From: Pseudoscleropodium purum
Taxonomy: Eukaryota; Streptophyta; Bryopsida; Hypnales; Brachytheciaceae
Assembly: GCA_963969395.1 (NCBI GenBank)
Contig: OZ017795.1
Location: 12,772,001-12,836,000, forward strand
Reading direction: 5' to 3'
DNA length: 64,000 nucleotides
Below the pieces are notes generated by a model. That model was given only the letters and a program-made list of their open reading frames with translations, had not been told where the DNA came from and searched no databases. Numbering within the stretch: the stretch's first letter is position 1; each line of letters begins with the position of its first letter. Below are positions 12,735 through 25,920 of the stretch, one piece after another. A program made the position numbers and the translations under genes.

Positions 12735-14179
12735 GTACAGAAAGATAAATTGCATTCGTGGATTTTGAGTATACTTTTGCCTAGTGTTTTTTTTTTCGGC
12801 GATTTGTCGTCAAATTGCACCAAAATAATTGACCCGGCACCAAGCCCTTAGAACGTACAACATAAACAGTACAATTTTGGATTAAATCGCCAAAAATCTT
12901 AAAATTAAAAAAAATTAAAAAAATTATTGGCTGAAATCGCCAGAGAATGAATGAAAACAAAAGTATGAAAACAAAATTATGAATATGTGATATGTGCTAA
13001 TGTGGCATTTTCTATCCAAAATATGGATGAATGTCAAAATTGAAAGTATCACTGTAACATTTTGTATTGCCACTATGGCATTTCATTAAAAATGAAAAAA
13101 AAGTCCTTGTTGTCAAGGGATATTATATTTCAAAGAAAATAAGAGATTCGTGTCTTTGTGTCTTGTAATTTGGTTCTATCATAGAAATAAATTTTTAATT
13201 AATATCAAACAACGTATCACATATTCATAGCCAAGTGCTTGTGTTGTCAACACTTTCTTTTTTCACTAATATATTGTAATTTCAAATCTCCACTAAAAAA
13301 TTGATAACTTTATGACTTTTAGGAAACATATGATTTCATCCCTCAAAATTAATAAATTTTATTTATATCTAGCTACAAAAAGGAGCATATAAAGTAAAAG
13401 TTTTTTTTGTAGAAAACATGTTTTCAAACTTCTTACCTTCATGTGTAACCTTTGAATGATAGATTGGAAATCATTTGTTTTGGTACAATGCATTTTTGGA
13501 TTTAAAAAATGAAAAGGCACTCATTGGAAGTCAAACTATTGTAGAAGACCTCTCCTTTTCCCACAAAATTTGGAGGTTGAATAGTTGCACTTTTGTCCTA
13601 CACAAAAAGATTCTATCATTCATCAACCCCAAATGGTCACAGCCTCATTTATGGGTTAACCTATATGTGTTAAACCATTCATTGATTAACCCCTAAATGT
13701 TTTGAACTATGTTTTCACTGAAACCGCTCCAAAACTGCCATTTCTAGTGCAAATACCAAATTTTGGAAAAAAATATTTTTATAGACACATGTAACAATTG
13801 GATCTTGTAGTAATCTGGTTTGAGAAGATGTGGAAAAATTTTCAGAAATTCTCACCTTATAGATTGCAAGATATTAGTGTTTGAATTGATAGAAATCCTT
13901 TTTTAGGCCCTACAAAAAACCAGGTAGATGCACTTCACAAGATCACATTTACATGAAAAAATGTCCAAAATGGTGGTGCTTCTTTGGATTCATTCTTCAA
14001 AGCAAGTTGGCTACATGCTTGAAAATTTTTAGAACATTTGGACTTGTATAACATATAGGAAAAAAATTAGTAAGTAGAAAAAAATAGAGAATGATTCAAA
14101 ACACTAAATTATTAAGAATTTAATTATGAAATTGAAAAATACCAATCCCAATGGTTGTAATGTAGTAATAAACAATATA

Positions 14180-14295
<116 letters not shown>

Positions 14296-15482
14296 ATTAA
14301 AAATTGAGTTAAATAAAGCACTCCAAACGTTATTTTAGAGTAGAAAATCCATAACTGTTGTCCCACAAACTAAAACACCTCATAACTTTCATCTCATAAA
14401 ATAAGATAAAATGATTCAAAGTTTTCCACGTATATATAAATCTAGAATACTAATTTAAAATTTTTATTTTTGAAAAAAGAAATTTTTTAAGAAATTTTTG
14501 GGCTCCCCTTTGAATATTGAAAATGATATATCAAACAATAACTTCTTAACCATGTAGTCAAACATTATAAAAATTATTGGGCCTTAAAGCTACTCTTTGG
14601 GCACATGTTGTATGAAATTAAAAAAAAAAAAGTCCATTCGTAGTGAGCTACCCAAAATTGCTATGTTGTCAAAAAAACACCGTTTGGTCCTTTAAGGAAT
14701 AAGGTTGAGGCATCAATTGTCAACCAAGCCTAGTACCCAATTTGTAGAGTGTAGTTTTTTCAACCAAGGCTAGACACATGATTTCAAACAAAGCTTGGAA
14801 TGTGTATTTTTGGTCCTGTTCAAGATTGGGATTGCTAAAATTATGCCACATGTCCCGAAATAGTGAGCAAGAAAGTAGGAGGTAGTGAACAGGAAAGTAG
14901 TTCTTGAATGATCAAAATCTAAAGACTTTAGACATTGACTATTGGTAAAGAGTATTTTTTGGCTCCCAAAATTCACAGTAATTTCAATTTTGGAAATAAA
15001 GTTCTAAAAAATCTGCAATCCCCATATTTCCTATCTTCTTACGTAAGAAAAATTTCCAACATCTCATACTCTATATGATCTACTCCAAAATTGCTTAAAT
15101 GATCAACTATTTGTGCCTCAACCTTAGTAATGAATGGTTTGAAAAGTGTATATCATCCACATGATATTCAATCCATAATACTTCAAAAAGAATCATATCA
15201 TATAATATAATATATGGAAAGAAATAAAATGTTGAAAATAGATACATGGAAAGTTTAAGATTCAATTGGCAACTCTAAATTATTTTTTGTCTTTGCTCTT
15301 CTCCATTTTTTAAGGGTGCAACTTCATTAATGTTTCAAAAAACAAAAACTATTCAATAAGCATGAAATTATCTATTTTCTAATTTCTATCTCATTTCAAT
15401 ATAGAAATGCTTAAGAATTTTCTAAAAACAACATCCTTAGAATGTTGAAGTGCCATAAAAAAAAGGAAGTAGTAATCTCAAT

Positions 15483-15704
15483 CACTACAAGAAAAAAGGG
15501 TATTTTAAGTGAGTTTTTAAATATAGTCCTAAACATAAGATAATAAGTAATGAACTTTAAGGAGATTTTTAGCAAAATTTTATGAAAAGTTTTTTGTTTT
15601 TCAGTAAACTTTTACTAAAAATCTTCTTAAAGGTCATCACTTATAATCTTATATCTAGGACTATGCTTAAAAACTCACTTAAAATACCCCTTTCTCTTTT
15701 AGTG
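15483..15704. mobile_element. CACTA-type MITE, copy 1
   Basis: The 222-bp element begins CACTACAAGAAAA and ends as the imperfect inverse (TTTTAGTG). Inverted similarity continues inward (GTATTTTAAGTGAG), and the interior can fold on itself, giving a long hairpin. CACTACAAGAAAA is the classic plant CACTA (En/Spm) terminus. Flanks are aat on the left and gat on the right; the related sequences at 23,755 and 61,186 read ctcaatgta without an insert, so the 3-bp target duplication was aat with one later change. It has no coding capacity. Confidence 0.9.
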
Positions 15705-16966
15705 GATGTAACCCATGCATAATAACACCTTTGAAAGTGATTCATGAGATTATATATGACCACTTAGAAAAAGGATACCCAAATCATGTTAATACAAAGG
15801 AATTTTACTTTAGAAATTTTACTACATTTTGTATATACTTTTGCCAATATCTATAATCTTAGTATATGACCTCAAATCTCAAATTTTTAATTGTAAATTC
15901 TCTTTTTGAACTCATCATCCTACTTTAGTGGCTTAAAATCATGACATGTTAAGAATACCACAACAAAAAAAAACATATAATTAGACATTGATTATAGGTA
16001 ATAAAAACTTTAAGAAATTATAAAGAAAAATATATAGAACTGTGTTGCATCCTTTACTTATGAATCTGAAGTAGTTGGACTTTTGAGGCACAACACAAAA
16101 AAATGAAAGATCATAAAACCACCTTTATTATAAGTGAAATATTATTAGTGAAAGATGCTAAAAAAGGCAAATGCTTCTGGCAAGGATTCAACTTAACTAT
16201 TATGACCCACGCACTCTTACTTGAATCTTTTGTAAATCCATTCATTTTGCATTAAAGATTGTAATATATATAACCAAATCCGTATTCAAATAGAAAATGC
16301 AATGAAAAATTGAAAAGTCAAAACTGTTTGAATCACACAATTTACTAACTTGTTTTTCATTCACAATAAGACCCCATTAAAATTGCTCCATCAATTAGAT
16401 AAACCAAAACTAACACGATTACTCCATCTATATGATAAGACCAAAGGTTTTGCTTAGTTTTTTTTATAAATATTACCAATCCTTGAAGTATCAAAGAGCC
16501 ACCTTGAAATCATGCATCATTTTTTGCCCCTAATCTTGTTTGTGAAAAAATAACTTGTAGAAAGATCAAGAACAACAATCAAAACTAAAAAATGAATATA
16601 AACTAGAGGTGAAAAGTCGCTAATAGTAAACTCATGAAACCAAAAATACAATGTGAGAAAGCAAAAATAACTACTTCTGCCTACGTGGATTGAATGAAGG
16701 GGCAACAATCCGCAATCAAAGAAATTCAAATGCAATGTTTGAACACCACATAAAAAGCATTTGCTTTTCAATTCTAGAAACTTTGTAAACTTTGCATATA
16801 AATATGCTACTTTATTAAAGTATATGCTCACTTACAATTTCTCACAAATTGTAAAAGTGGCACAAACATACAACCAAGTGGTCTTTGTCATAGCTTCAAA
16901 CTATGTGCAAAAGACAAAGTGCCCAAGGGATATTATTAGACTTGGACATATATTGGTTGACATGTA

Positions 16967-17550
16967 TCAACAAAACTTATTCACCCAAACGGCCATCTTC
17001 ATGCCACTAGTGCAATGACTAGGAATTCCACTAATGAAATAGTATTGTGCATTTCCAAAGACTGGCACACTCCAACCTTGTCCACCATTGGATTGGACAA
17101 AAGGTTGGCTAGGATCGCAAGCATCGTAAGCCGCCTTACTCACAATCATGACACTCTCACCAATTGGATAGTTGAACACTACACATTCAACACAATATTC
17201 AACTCATTGTTAGATCACACATGCATGCATATATCCATTAGGTTTTGGAGAAATGGTTTCATTGGATTGCAAGATGAAAACAAATGAAAAGTACAACGGC
17301 AAGCTTTTCTACATTTCTTTTGGCACATAAATGCACAAATGAAGATTCTCTTACCAAGGAAGTCATTGTTGCAATAAGGAATATTGCTCTCCACCCAATT
17401 TTGGTAGAATGTAGTAGGGTTGTTTACCGATGTCAAGGCACCCATGTCCCAGCCAAGAGGGCCTCCCACCACCCACGTATTGGCTATGGAGCCTTGTACC
17501 AGCGCCATCATTGTCATTGCCATTGCCAAAAGCACCAAGGATCTTGCCAT
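16967..17550 (-). CDS. Phytocyanin / early-nodulin-like protein, left copy
   Basis: Two minus-strand exons, 17,355-17,550 and 16,967-17,178, encode 135 residues. An N-terminal signal peptide (MARSLVLLAMAMTMMALVQG) is followed by one plastocyanin-like domain starting TWVVGGPLGW. The domain keeps the disulfide cysteines (YDAC and SHC) and the His and Met of the SHCTSGMK block. It lacks the first His ligand (YPIGESVMIV in place of a His-x-Val strand) and has Ser where the ligand Cys normally stands (YYFIS, not YYFIC). It therefore probably does not bind a type 1 copper and resembles early-nodulin-like proteins, although a C-terminal GPI tail is absent. The copy at 25,921-26,504 encodes the same protein, and the two are transcribed away from each other. 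Upstream in-frame ATGs exist; MARS was chosen because it gives a standard signal peptide. Confidence 0.88.
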
Positions 17551-18199
17551 TGTTGCGGACAAAACCTGCATGTTCATGTTCATTAACACAATAATCAATG
17601 CAAGTGAACCCAACATTAGAACCACATTGCAAGACGGGATTGACAATCATTTGTGCACATGTGAGAAAGAGATTGCAATGTTGGTCTTCATGAACCCCAT
17701 GCCATGGAGTTTTCTTTTTAATAGTCTTTCTAATGGACATTTATTTGTTACCTTTTAGCACACTCAACCTAGTTTGGGTTCTTAAAAAGTACAACATTGC
17801 ATGCTGGAACTACTATTGCATGGATTGGAATACTACAAGTCCCTTCAATATAAATGAATCTCTTCTACCCATTTTTTGGCATCACTCTTGCTATAACACA
17901 TATTGATAAAAGGTCACACAAACTTGGGGTTGGTTAAAAGCAACTAAAAGCAATTGAAATGGAATTGGAATGCAACTACATAGTTATTATGGCAAAGTTC
18001 ATCTAGCACAATAATTCTATAGCTTGCCTACAAAGTCCCAAAAATAGAGCCTGCATCCATCTACAAACTAAAAAGTACAAAAAGACATACAACTGAAGTG
18101 TCATGAGGATTGCCAACAATTGGTAAAGCAAGCTTAAGGGGGTGGAGAGAGCTCCAAAGACAAAAGAGACAACGAAGAAGAGGGTGGAAGGCTTTGGGC

Positions 18200-18205
18200 T
18201 TTATA
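18200..18205 (-). promoter_or_regulatory. TATA box of left phytocyanin
   Basis: TATAAA on the minus strand is followed by a CT-rich stretch typical of plant transcription starts. It lies 650 bp upstream of the chosen ATG, and a likely leader intron ends at the AG just before the start-codon region. The site is mirrored exactly at 25,266-25,271. Confidence 0.5.
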
Positions 18206-18403
18206 GGATTCGACTTGGCTCAAGTCCTACCAACAAGGCGCCGAAAGGTCCTAAGATTTCAACCTCATGACAAAGCAAAATGAGTCAATAGCCCCGTCAA
18301 CTTGGATTAAGATATATTACGTCTATTGTCACTATTGTTGACATAGCGGCTCATTCAAACTAATTCAATCTTATCTTGATATAGTCTATCATTGATGTGG
18401 CAT

Positions 18404-18688
18404 CATGGTTGTCATAACGGATGAGTTAGGGTCAGGACGGGACGGTCCGGACGGTCCGGACGGTTCGGACGGCTTTAATTTTGTAACTTGTGCAATTTTG
18501 CGGAATGACACATCACCTCATCCGCGCCCTGACAATCTCGTTTGCGCCCAGCATGTTCCTTAATCCACATGGCATCCACGTGGCCTATTTTTCCGTTATC
18601 AGAAAGTCAACTATGTGTTGACTGTATTGGACGGGCGGGACCTCTAACGAATGGGCGAACCGGACGTCCGTCCACTATGACAACCATG
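18404..18688 (+). mobile_element. hAT-like MITE family B, left arm copy
   Basis: The 285-bp GC-rich element is bounded by terminal inverted repeats CATGGTTGTCATA and TATGACAACCATG. The perfect 8-bp target duplication TGTGGCAT lies at 18,396-18,403 and 18,689-18,696. Eight-base duplications and CA-starting termini fit the hAT superfamily. No transposase is encoded. The interior has ggacggtccg repeats. The element lies about 200 bp upstream of the phytocyanin TATA box. Confidence 0.88.
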
Positions 18689-19958
18689 TGTGGCATATGT
18701 TTTTGTCACAACTATTAAAGCCCATTTGAATGAAAGGTCTACTTTTGTCTACTTTCTTAGTTTGTGTAAATTTTTATGACAAAAATAATTTGAAATTCAA
18801 TATCATCATCAACTAGATAAGTCAAAATTTTGTGAAAGTGTGGCAATTGTTGTTCCTTACTATGATGGCATAACATGCATTCAACTAAGTATATGGCTAT
18901 TTAATCAAAATTCTTATACAATATTTGATAAAAATAAATTCTAAAATTCCAAATATGAGAATATTGCTCATCTTGTAGGTCATGAATACACAAATATATG
19001 CAGCCCCTTCTAGAAGACTTTTCTAATGATAAGTAGCATCTACAAGATGCTAGAGCCCATTATCTTTATCTTTTGGGGTCTTACTTTTGGGGTTGTAATT
19101 ATCAAGTGATTATGAATTAGTTTTTGTGAGGAATTACTTTCTACAAGCGTATAATTTGATTGTTGGTTGTTGAAAATTAGTCAAGGATTATTCCACAATA
19201 AAAAACAATGAAAGTTTTATTGAAAACTCGTCAACATTCAAATTCCATCCTATAAAAAACAACCCTAGAAAGTCACCATGATAAAATGTACAATGAGAAT
19301 TTTTCTCACATGAGAACCTCTCACTTCTTTCTTTGATCAATACTATAACAAGTAAGAAAATTAAAGGAGTTTCGTAAGTTGACTTGGACCTCCTTTAGGT
19401 TGGAAAATTTTTGTACAATTTTCCAACAATAGAAATATCTAAACATCTATTTTCTTTCAAAGTTCCATACACTTAGACCTTATACTTTGGGGAGTACATT
19501 GTTTTAAGTTTGCTACTAAGCTTTAATATTTTGTTTCATTTGAAATATTTTTATTTCAAAAGGCCAAAAGGGATCTTAGTAATAATGCCCCATTTAGTTT
19601 GGAAGAAAATTGGGAAATGCTTTTTGCATGGTTATTCTTTATCATTGCCATTTACAATATTATACATCACTTTGAAGGACTTCAAAGGGGTATTATGCAT
19701 AGGTTACATTGAGATCACCATAGAGTAAATTTTTCTTTTGTGGCACTTCACCACTCTTACCACGGGGCTATTAGGATGTTTTTAAGCATTTCTATCATGA
19801 AATGTTGTATAAATTAGGAAATAGACAATTTAATGCTTATCCTACCAAAGAAAGTATTTAATCAACATTCTACCAATATATGGAGCCAAGAAAATGCCAC
19901 AAAAATTTGATATTTATGTTTTAAGTAAGTCTTATTATTATGTTTTATCATTTATGTC

Positions 19959-22900
19959 GACAAAAAATTGTTTGATTTGTTTCCAACCAATATAGACCAG
20001 GTTCTAATGAGCTGAAGTTTTTGAAAAGCCATTTTTGTTGCCATATTGTCGAAAAATATTTTTAAATCGAATTTAGCCTTTTAATTTCTACAGTCCATTG
20101 GCCCTATGGGGGCCAAATTGCAACTTCGGGTATGCTCAAATGGTGTTTGTAATCATTGGAGTTTTTGAAACTTCTGTAAAGCTAAAGAGGCACTTGAGCT
20201 TTATAGAATTATGATTTTTATTTTATTTGGTGTCCATGAGCAAAAATTATGGTTGACCTAGCCAAAATTAGAGGTTGGGGCAGTACAAAAAATTAATTAA
20301 TAAATAAATAAACTTTTTTGTAATTTTCAAAAATATACTTTCTGTTTTTTCACATGTGAAGATTTGATTCATTATATTTGAACTAGTGGCAAGAAAGTCA
20401 TAGACAATCTTGTTTTCGGAGCAATCTAAGGGTTCTTTTCAAAAAGTAACTTGTATGATCAATATTTGAATGCAATTTTTATAATTATTCAAAAAATTTG
20501 TTTAACAAGTTTAAGTATGCTTGCTTGCACATTTTTATTTTGGGTATAATTGAATTTTAATTCTATCTTAGACCTATTAAAAAATTTATTTTTTTGTTCA
20601 ATCTTAGATTTGTTTCTACTTAACAATTTTATAAAGAGTAAGAATCAAGTTTTTTTTAAAATTTTTAATACTCATACATTTAAATCAATTATTCAACTTA
20701 AGAAACTTTTAGTTCAAAGTCTATATAGTGAAATATAGGTTTACAAATGGCACACAAAGTCATTTGAAATTCAATCTATGTGATCAAACTTCATGAAATT
20801 CTTACCACATGATCTAAGACAAGTCAAGTACAAAATCCTATAGTAAAATTATGAGAAAAGTAATTTTTTTCCTTAGGTGATTGCAGTATAAATGGAAGTT
20901 TTGAATGTATTTTGACAAAAAAATAGTTTTGGGACTTTAGAAGTTAAATTATATATAAGTTTGGATCTTGTATTTTATTAACTATATAAGACTAACACAT
21001 GTTGTCAAAAAATTTGAAAAATCTCTTTTAGGTTTATGAAAAGTCAATCTTCTTATAAATTTTGTAGAAAGAAGTGAAAATAAATTGATGAATATAAAAA
21101 AATAGTTTAGTTGGTCCAATTTCCTAAAAACCATATTTGTATTATCAATAGATTGGTGAACAACTAAAATTTGGTAGAATTTTATTTTTTTTCAATTGAC
21201 TTCAAGTTTATAATAAAACAAAAAATATTACATATTAACAAATATATTGAAATTTCATGATTATCAAATTTTCAAAATTTGAAATTTGATATGCATTATT
21301 TTCAACTTTTGAATTGTATTATATGATATATCAACTAAAAATTCTAAAACAAAGAAATGCAATGATTTCAAAATCCTCAAATTTCAAGATTTCAAATCTA
21401 TTTTAAAAATATGAAATCTCTAATATTTTGAAATTTTATAATTAGAAGTTGATCATAGTTGTTTGTTCATTTAAAGATTCAATAATTTCAAACAATTAGA
21501 CACCATTGATATTAGTATGAAGAACAATGAAGCCCTTTTTCTATGCAAAATTTGTAGAAATTGGATGTTATTGTGGCCTTTGAGGTCCAATCTTTCACAA
21601 CCTTTTGTACAACTTCTTTCTATTTGTCTTTAGATTACCGACTTTTGTCATGTCTTGTAGTGGGTTGGCAACAATCCAATTAATTTGAGGTTTCTTTGCA
21701 AGGTATAGATAGCTAGGGAAATTAATGTCAAAACTTTTCAAGTAATGTCTCATTTTTACCACCTTTGGTATTGATTTTTAAGTCAAATGATCAATTTCCA
21801 CCTTAATCTAACTTTTAAATAATTGATTGATAAATTTTTTATATTTTTCATATGTGGAATTTTTTTTTTGTTTATGTTAATTTAATCAAAAAATTTGGTA
21901 GGAAATTACAATTATTGAGATTTTTTGAGATTGAAGTAAATAAATAATATTGTATCAATTATATGTATTAGAATCTAGGATTTAAAAAAAAATGATGAAT
22001 GGAATGGAAAACAATATCTTGTAATTTAACCCATAGAGTCTCAAAGCCTTTTCTTCATAAAAACCACTCAAAATTGCCATTTCTATTGCAAAGAGCAAAA
22101 ACTTTAAGAATTGTTTTTCTTATATATGAGATCATAGGATCTTACACTAGACTAGTGTACATGCTAGTGTAAGAATGTGTGGACAAAATTTCATAAACTT
22201 TGATCTAGTAGATTGCAAGATATTTGTATTTAAAGTGAAGAAATTAATTTTTTTTGCACCTTACTTGACTACAGTTTTTGAATTTAAATCTTCTTAGCTT
22301 AAATTTTTGTACTACTAATTTTGAAAATTTTGTGTTGAAAAATTGAGTTGAGAATCTAAAAAAAAATTCAAAAAATATACACTTCATTTTCACTCATTAA
22401 GAAAATGTTAAGTAGAAATAGGTTTAAGATGAAGGGAAAACTAAACCATTATTAGCTCTTAGATGGAATTGAAAAATATCAAGTAGGAGATTTTAACCTT
22501 GTAAAATTTTTTCTTTAGAAAATTGTAAAAATTGAATTAAAAAATGAATCCTAGAATTTGTTTTTCAAGAAGTTACTATCATTGCTTAAAACATAAAAAT
22601 GTCCAAAATCTTCACATCACCAATCCAAATGGAATGAATCAAAGCTTCTCATGTAGATAGAAATACAACTTATGAGAAATAAGAATTTTAATTTTTTGAG
22701 GATTTATTTTTTGCTTGCAAAAGTTATAGCACAATAAGCTATATGTATATGTATTAGCATTTTTTTATTATAAACTATAGTATGAGTAAGCTTTTCTTTT
22801 TTAACTGTTTTGAGGAATAAGATGGACCTCAACTATCAATGCATTCTTTGCTTCTTGAAATATTTTTTTTAAGATAAGATGAAAATTAACTATCAATGCA

Positions 22901-23512
22901 TAGACCACCTTTTATTGTTGCAAACCCTAGAATTAATAACTTTTTCTTTCCAACTACTACTCAAGCAAGCTTTCTCTTTCCAACTACAGTTTGAATGGAC
23001 TTTTACTATTGAACTACAATTCCAAAGATTTTTTCCAATGCACCTACATATAGGACTTGGTAATTGTTGATTCTCCCTCTCTTGTTGATTGTGTTCATCT
23101 TTTTAATTGTGTTAGGTCCAGAGTGTTTGGGTCACTTTGCCTAGGAGTTTTGAAGTTTGTTTTTTCTTGTGATTGTAGTATTGTCTTCCAAAATGACATT
23201 CAATCAGGGAGCAAGTCTTGTTGGAAGAATGGTTCTTGAGTTCAAGGCCAATGCGGTGTGCATATGGAAATACCTCCTCAAGAATACATTGATTGAAAAC
23301 ATGGTGACTATCACGCCAAAGGGTATGGAGTTCAATTTCATGTTGTTGTTAAACGCTTACATCATATGCAATTTGTGAGAAAGTTATCACACATCAATGA
23401 ACTTCAAGGGTCAATGGTAGATGACAAGGTCATCATGCACATTCTTAAAGGTGTAGAGCAATCTATTGTAGATGATAAAACAAATAATGTCAACAATGTT
23501 GCATTCTTTATT
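19959..23512. other. Palindrome spacer
   Basis: This 3,554-bp single-copy spacer between the arms is very AT-rich, and I see no gene. The part at about 22,030-22,800 is a dispersed repeat found again at 45,380-46,170, with a partial copy at 13,710-14,060. A phrase near 20,787 (AAACTTCATGAAATTCTTAC) recurs near 62,630. The last 320 bp, 23,190-23,510, is less AT-rich with a short open frame (MTFNQGASLVGRMVLEFKAN) that matches no family I know. Confidence 0.7.
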
Positions 23513-24782
23513 GACATAAATGATAAAACATAATAATAAGACTTACTTAAAACATAAATATCAAATTTTTGTGGCATTTTCTTGGCTCCATATATTGGTA
23601 GAATGTTGATTAAATACTTTCTTTGGTAGGATAAGCATTAAATTGTCTATTTCCTAATTTATACAACATTTCATGATAGAAATGCTTAAAAACATCCTAA
23701 TAGCCCCGTGGTAAGAGTGGTGAAGTGCCACAAAAGAAAAATTTACTCTATGGTGATCTCAATGTAACCTATGCATAATACCCCTTTGAAGTCCTTCAAA
23801 GTGATGTATAATATTGTAAATGGCAATGATAAAGAATAACCATGCAAAAAGCATTTCCCAATTTTCTTCCAAACTAAATGGGGCATTATTACTAAGATCC
23901 CTTTTGGCCTTTTGAAATAAAAATATTTCAAATGAAACAAAATATTAAAGCTTAGTAGCAAACTTAAAACAATGTACTCCCCAAAGTATAAGGTCTAAGT
24001 GTATGGAACTTTGAAAGAAAATAGATGTTTAGATATTTCTATTGTTGGAAAATTGTACAAAAATTTTCCAACCTAAAGGAGGTCCAAGTCAACTTACGAA
24101 ACTCCTTTAATTTTCTTACTTGTTATAGTATTGATCAAAGAAAGAAGTGAGAGGTTCTCATGTGAGAAAAATTCTCATTGTACATTTTATCATGGTGACT
24201 TTCTAGGGTTGTTTTTTATAGGATGGAATTTGAATGTTGACGAGTTTTCAATAAAACTTTCATTGTTTTTTATTGTGGAATAATCCTTGACTAATTTTCA
24301 ACAACCAACAATCAAATTATACGCTTGTAGAAAGTAATTCCTCACAAAAACTAATTCATAATCACTTGATAATTACAACCCCAAAAGTAAGACCCCAAAA
24401 GATAAAGATAATGGGCTCTAGCATCTTGTAGATGCTACTTATCATTAGAAAAGTCTTCTAGAAGGGGCTGCATATATTTGTGTATTCATGACCTACAAGA
24501 TGAGCAATATTCTCATATTTGGAATTTTAGAATTTATTTTTATCAAATATTGTATAAGAATTTTGATTAAATAGCCATATACTTAGTTGAATGCATGTTA
24601 TGCCATCATAGTAAGGAACAACAATTGCCACACTTTCACAAAATTTTGACTTATCTAGTTGATGATGATATTGAATTTCAAATTATTTTTGTCATAAAAA
24701 TTTACACAAACTAAGAAAGTAGACAAAAGTAGACCTTTCATTCAAATGGGCTTTAATAGTTGTGACAAAAACATATGCCACA

Positions 24783-25067
24783 CATGGTTGTCATAGTGGA
24801 CGGACGTCCGGTTCGCCCATTCATTAGAGGTCCCGCCCGTCCAATACAGTCAACACATAGTTGACTTTCTGATAACGGAAAAATAGGCCACGTGGATGCC
24901 ATGTGGATTAAGGAACATGCTGGGCGCAAACGAGATTGTCAGGGCGCGGATGAGGTGATGTGTCATTCCGCAAAATTGCACAAGTTACAAAATTAAAGCC
25001 GTCCGAACCGTCCGGACCGTCCGGACCGTCCCGTCCTGACCCTAACTCATCCGTTATGACAACCATG
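24783..25067 (-). mobile_element. hAT-like MITE family B, right arm copy
   Basis: Mirror copy of the element at 18,404-18,688, with the same 13-bp termini and the same 8-bp duplication at 24,775-24,782 and 25,068-25,075. It moved with the arm rather than inserting independently. The only arm mismatch I found is inside this element. Confidence 0.88.
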
Positions 25068-25265
25068 ATGCCACATCAATGATAGACTATATCAAGATAA
25101 GATTGAATTAGTTTGAATGAGCCGCTATGTCAACAATAGTGACAATAGACGTAATATATCTTAATCCAAGTTGACGGGGCTATTGACTCATTTTGCTTTG
25201 TCATGAGGTTGAAATCTTAGGACCTTTCGGCGCCTTGTTGGTAGGACTTGAGCCAAGTCGAATCC

Positions 25266-25271
25266 TATAAA
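25266..25271 (+). promoter_or_regulatory. TATA box of right phytocyanin
   Basis: TATAAA is followed by a CT-rich tract (CTCTTCTTCGTTGTCTC) as expected for a plant initiation region. It is 650 bp before the ATG. The duplicated arm extends 1.7 kb upstream of this box, so this copy carries a complete core promoter. Confidence 0.5.
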
Positions 25272-25920
25272 GCCCAAAGCCTTCCACCCTCTTCTTCGTT
25301 GTCTCTTTTGTCTTTGGAGCTCTCTCCACCCCCTTAAGCTTGCTTTACCAATTGTTGGCAATCCTCATGACACTTCAGTTGTATGTCTTTTTGTACTTTT
25401 TAGTTTGTAGATGGATGCAGGCTCTATTTTTGGGACTTTGTAGGCAAGCTATAGAATTATTGTGCTAGATGAACTTTGCCATAATAACTATGTAGTTGCA
25501 TTCCAATTCCATTTCAATTGCTTTTAGTTGCTTTTAACCAACCCCAAGTTTGTGTGACCTTTTATCAATATGTGTTATAGCAAGAGTGATGCCAAAAAAT
25601 GGGTAGAAGAGATTCATTTATATTGAAGGGACTTGTAGTATTCCAATCCATGCAATAGTAGTTCCAGCATGCAATGTTGTACTTTTTAAGAACCCAAACT
25701 AGGTTGAGTGTGCTAAAAGGTAACAAATAAATGTCCATTAGAAAGACTATTAAAAAGAAAACTCCATGGCATGGGGTTCATGAAGACCAACATTGCAATC
25801 TCTTTCTCACATGTGCACAAATGATTGTCAATCCCGTCTTGCAATGTGGTTCTAATGTTGGGTTCACTTGCATTGATTATTGTGTTAATGAACATGAACA
25901 TGCAGGTTTTGTCCGCAACA

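Larger units (their letters stand above)
16417..19958. repeat. Left arm of a 10.6-kb palindrome
   Basis: This 3,542-bp arm is the reverse complement of 23,513-27,054. Paired coordinates sum to 43,471 at every point checked, so no net indel separates the arms. Only one mismatch was seen in the parts compared: C at 18,658 against the complement of the base at 24,813, a C-to-T type change in a CpG. Identity stops abruptly at both ends. The arm holds a phytocyanin gene, its promoter and a hAT-like MITE. Its inner end, about 19,590-19,860, repeats sequence also found at 15,330-15,800 and 61,040-61,290. Confidence 0.95.

Noticed and set aside
17284..17758. Plus-strand frames over the left phytocyanin (and their mirror images at 25,713-26,187)
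   Set aside because: They are antisense or alternate-frame shadows of the phytocyanin exons.
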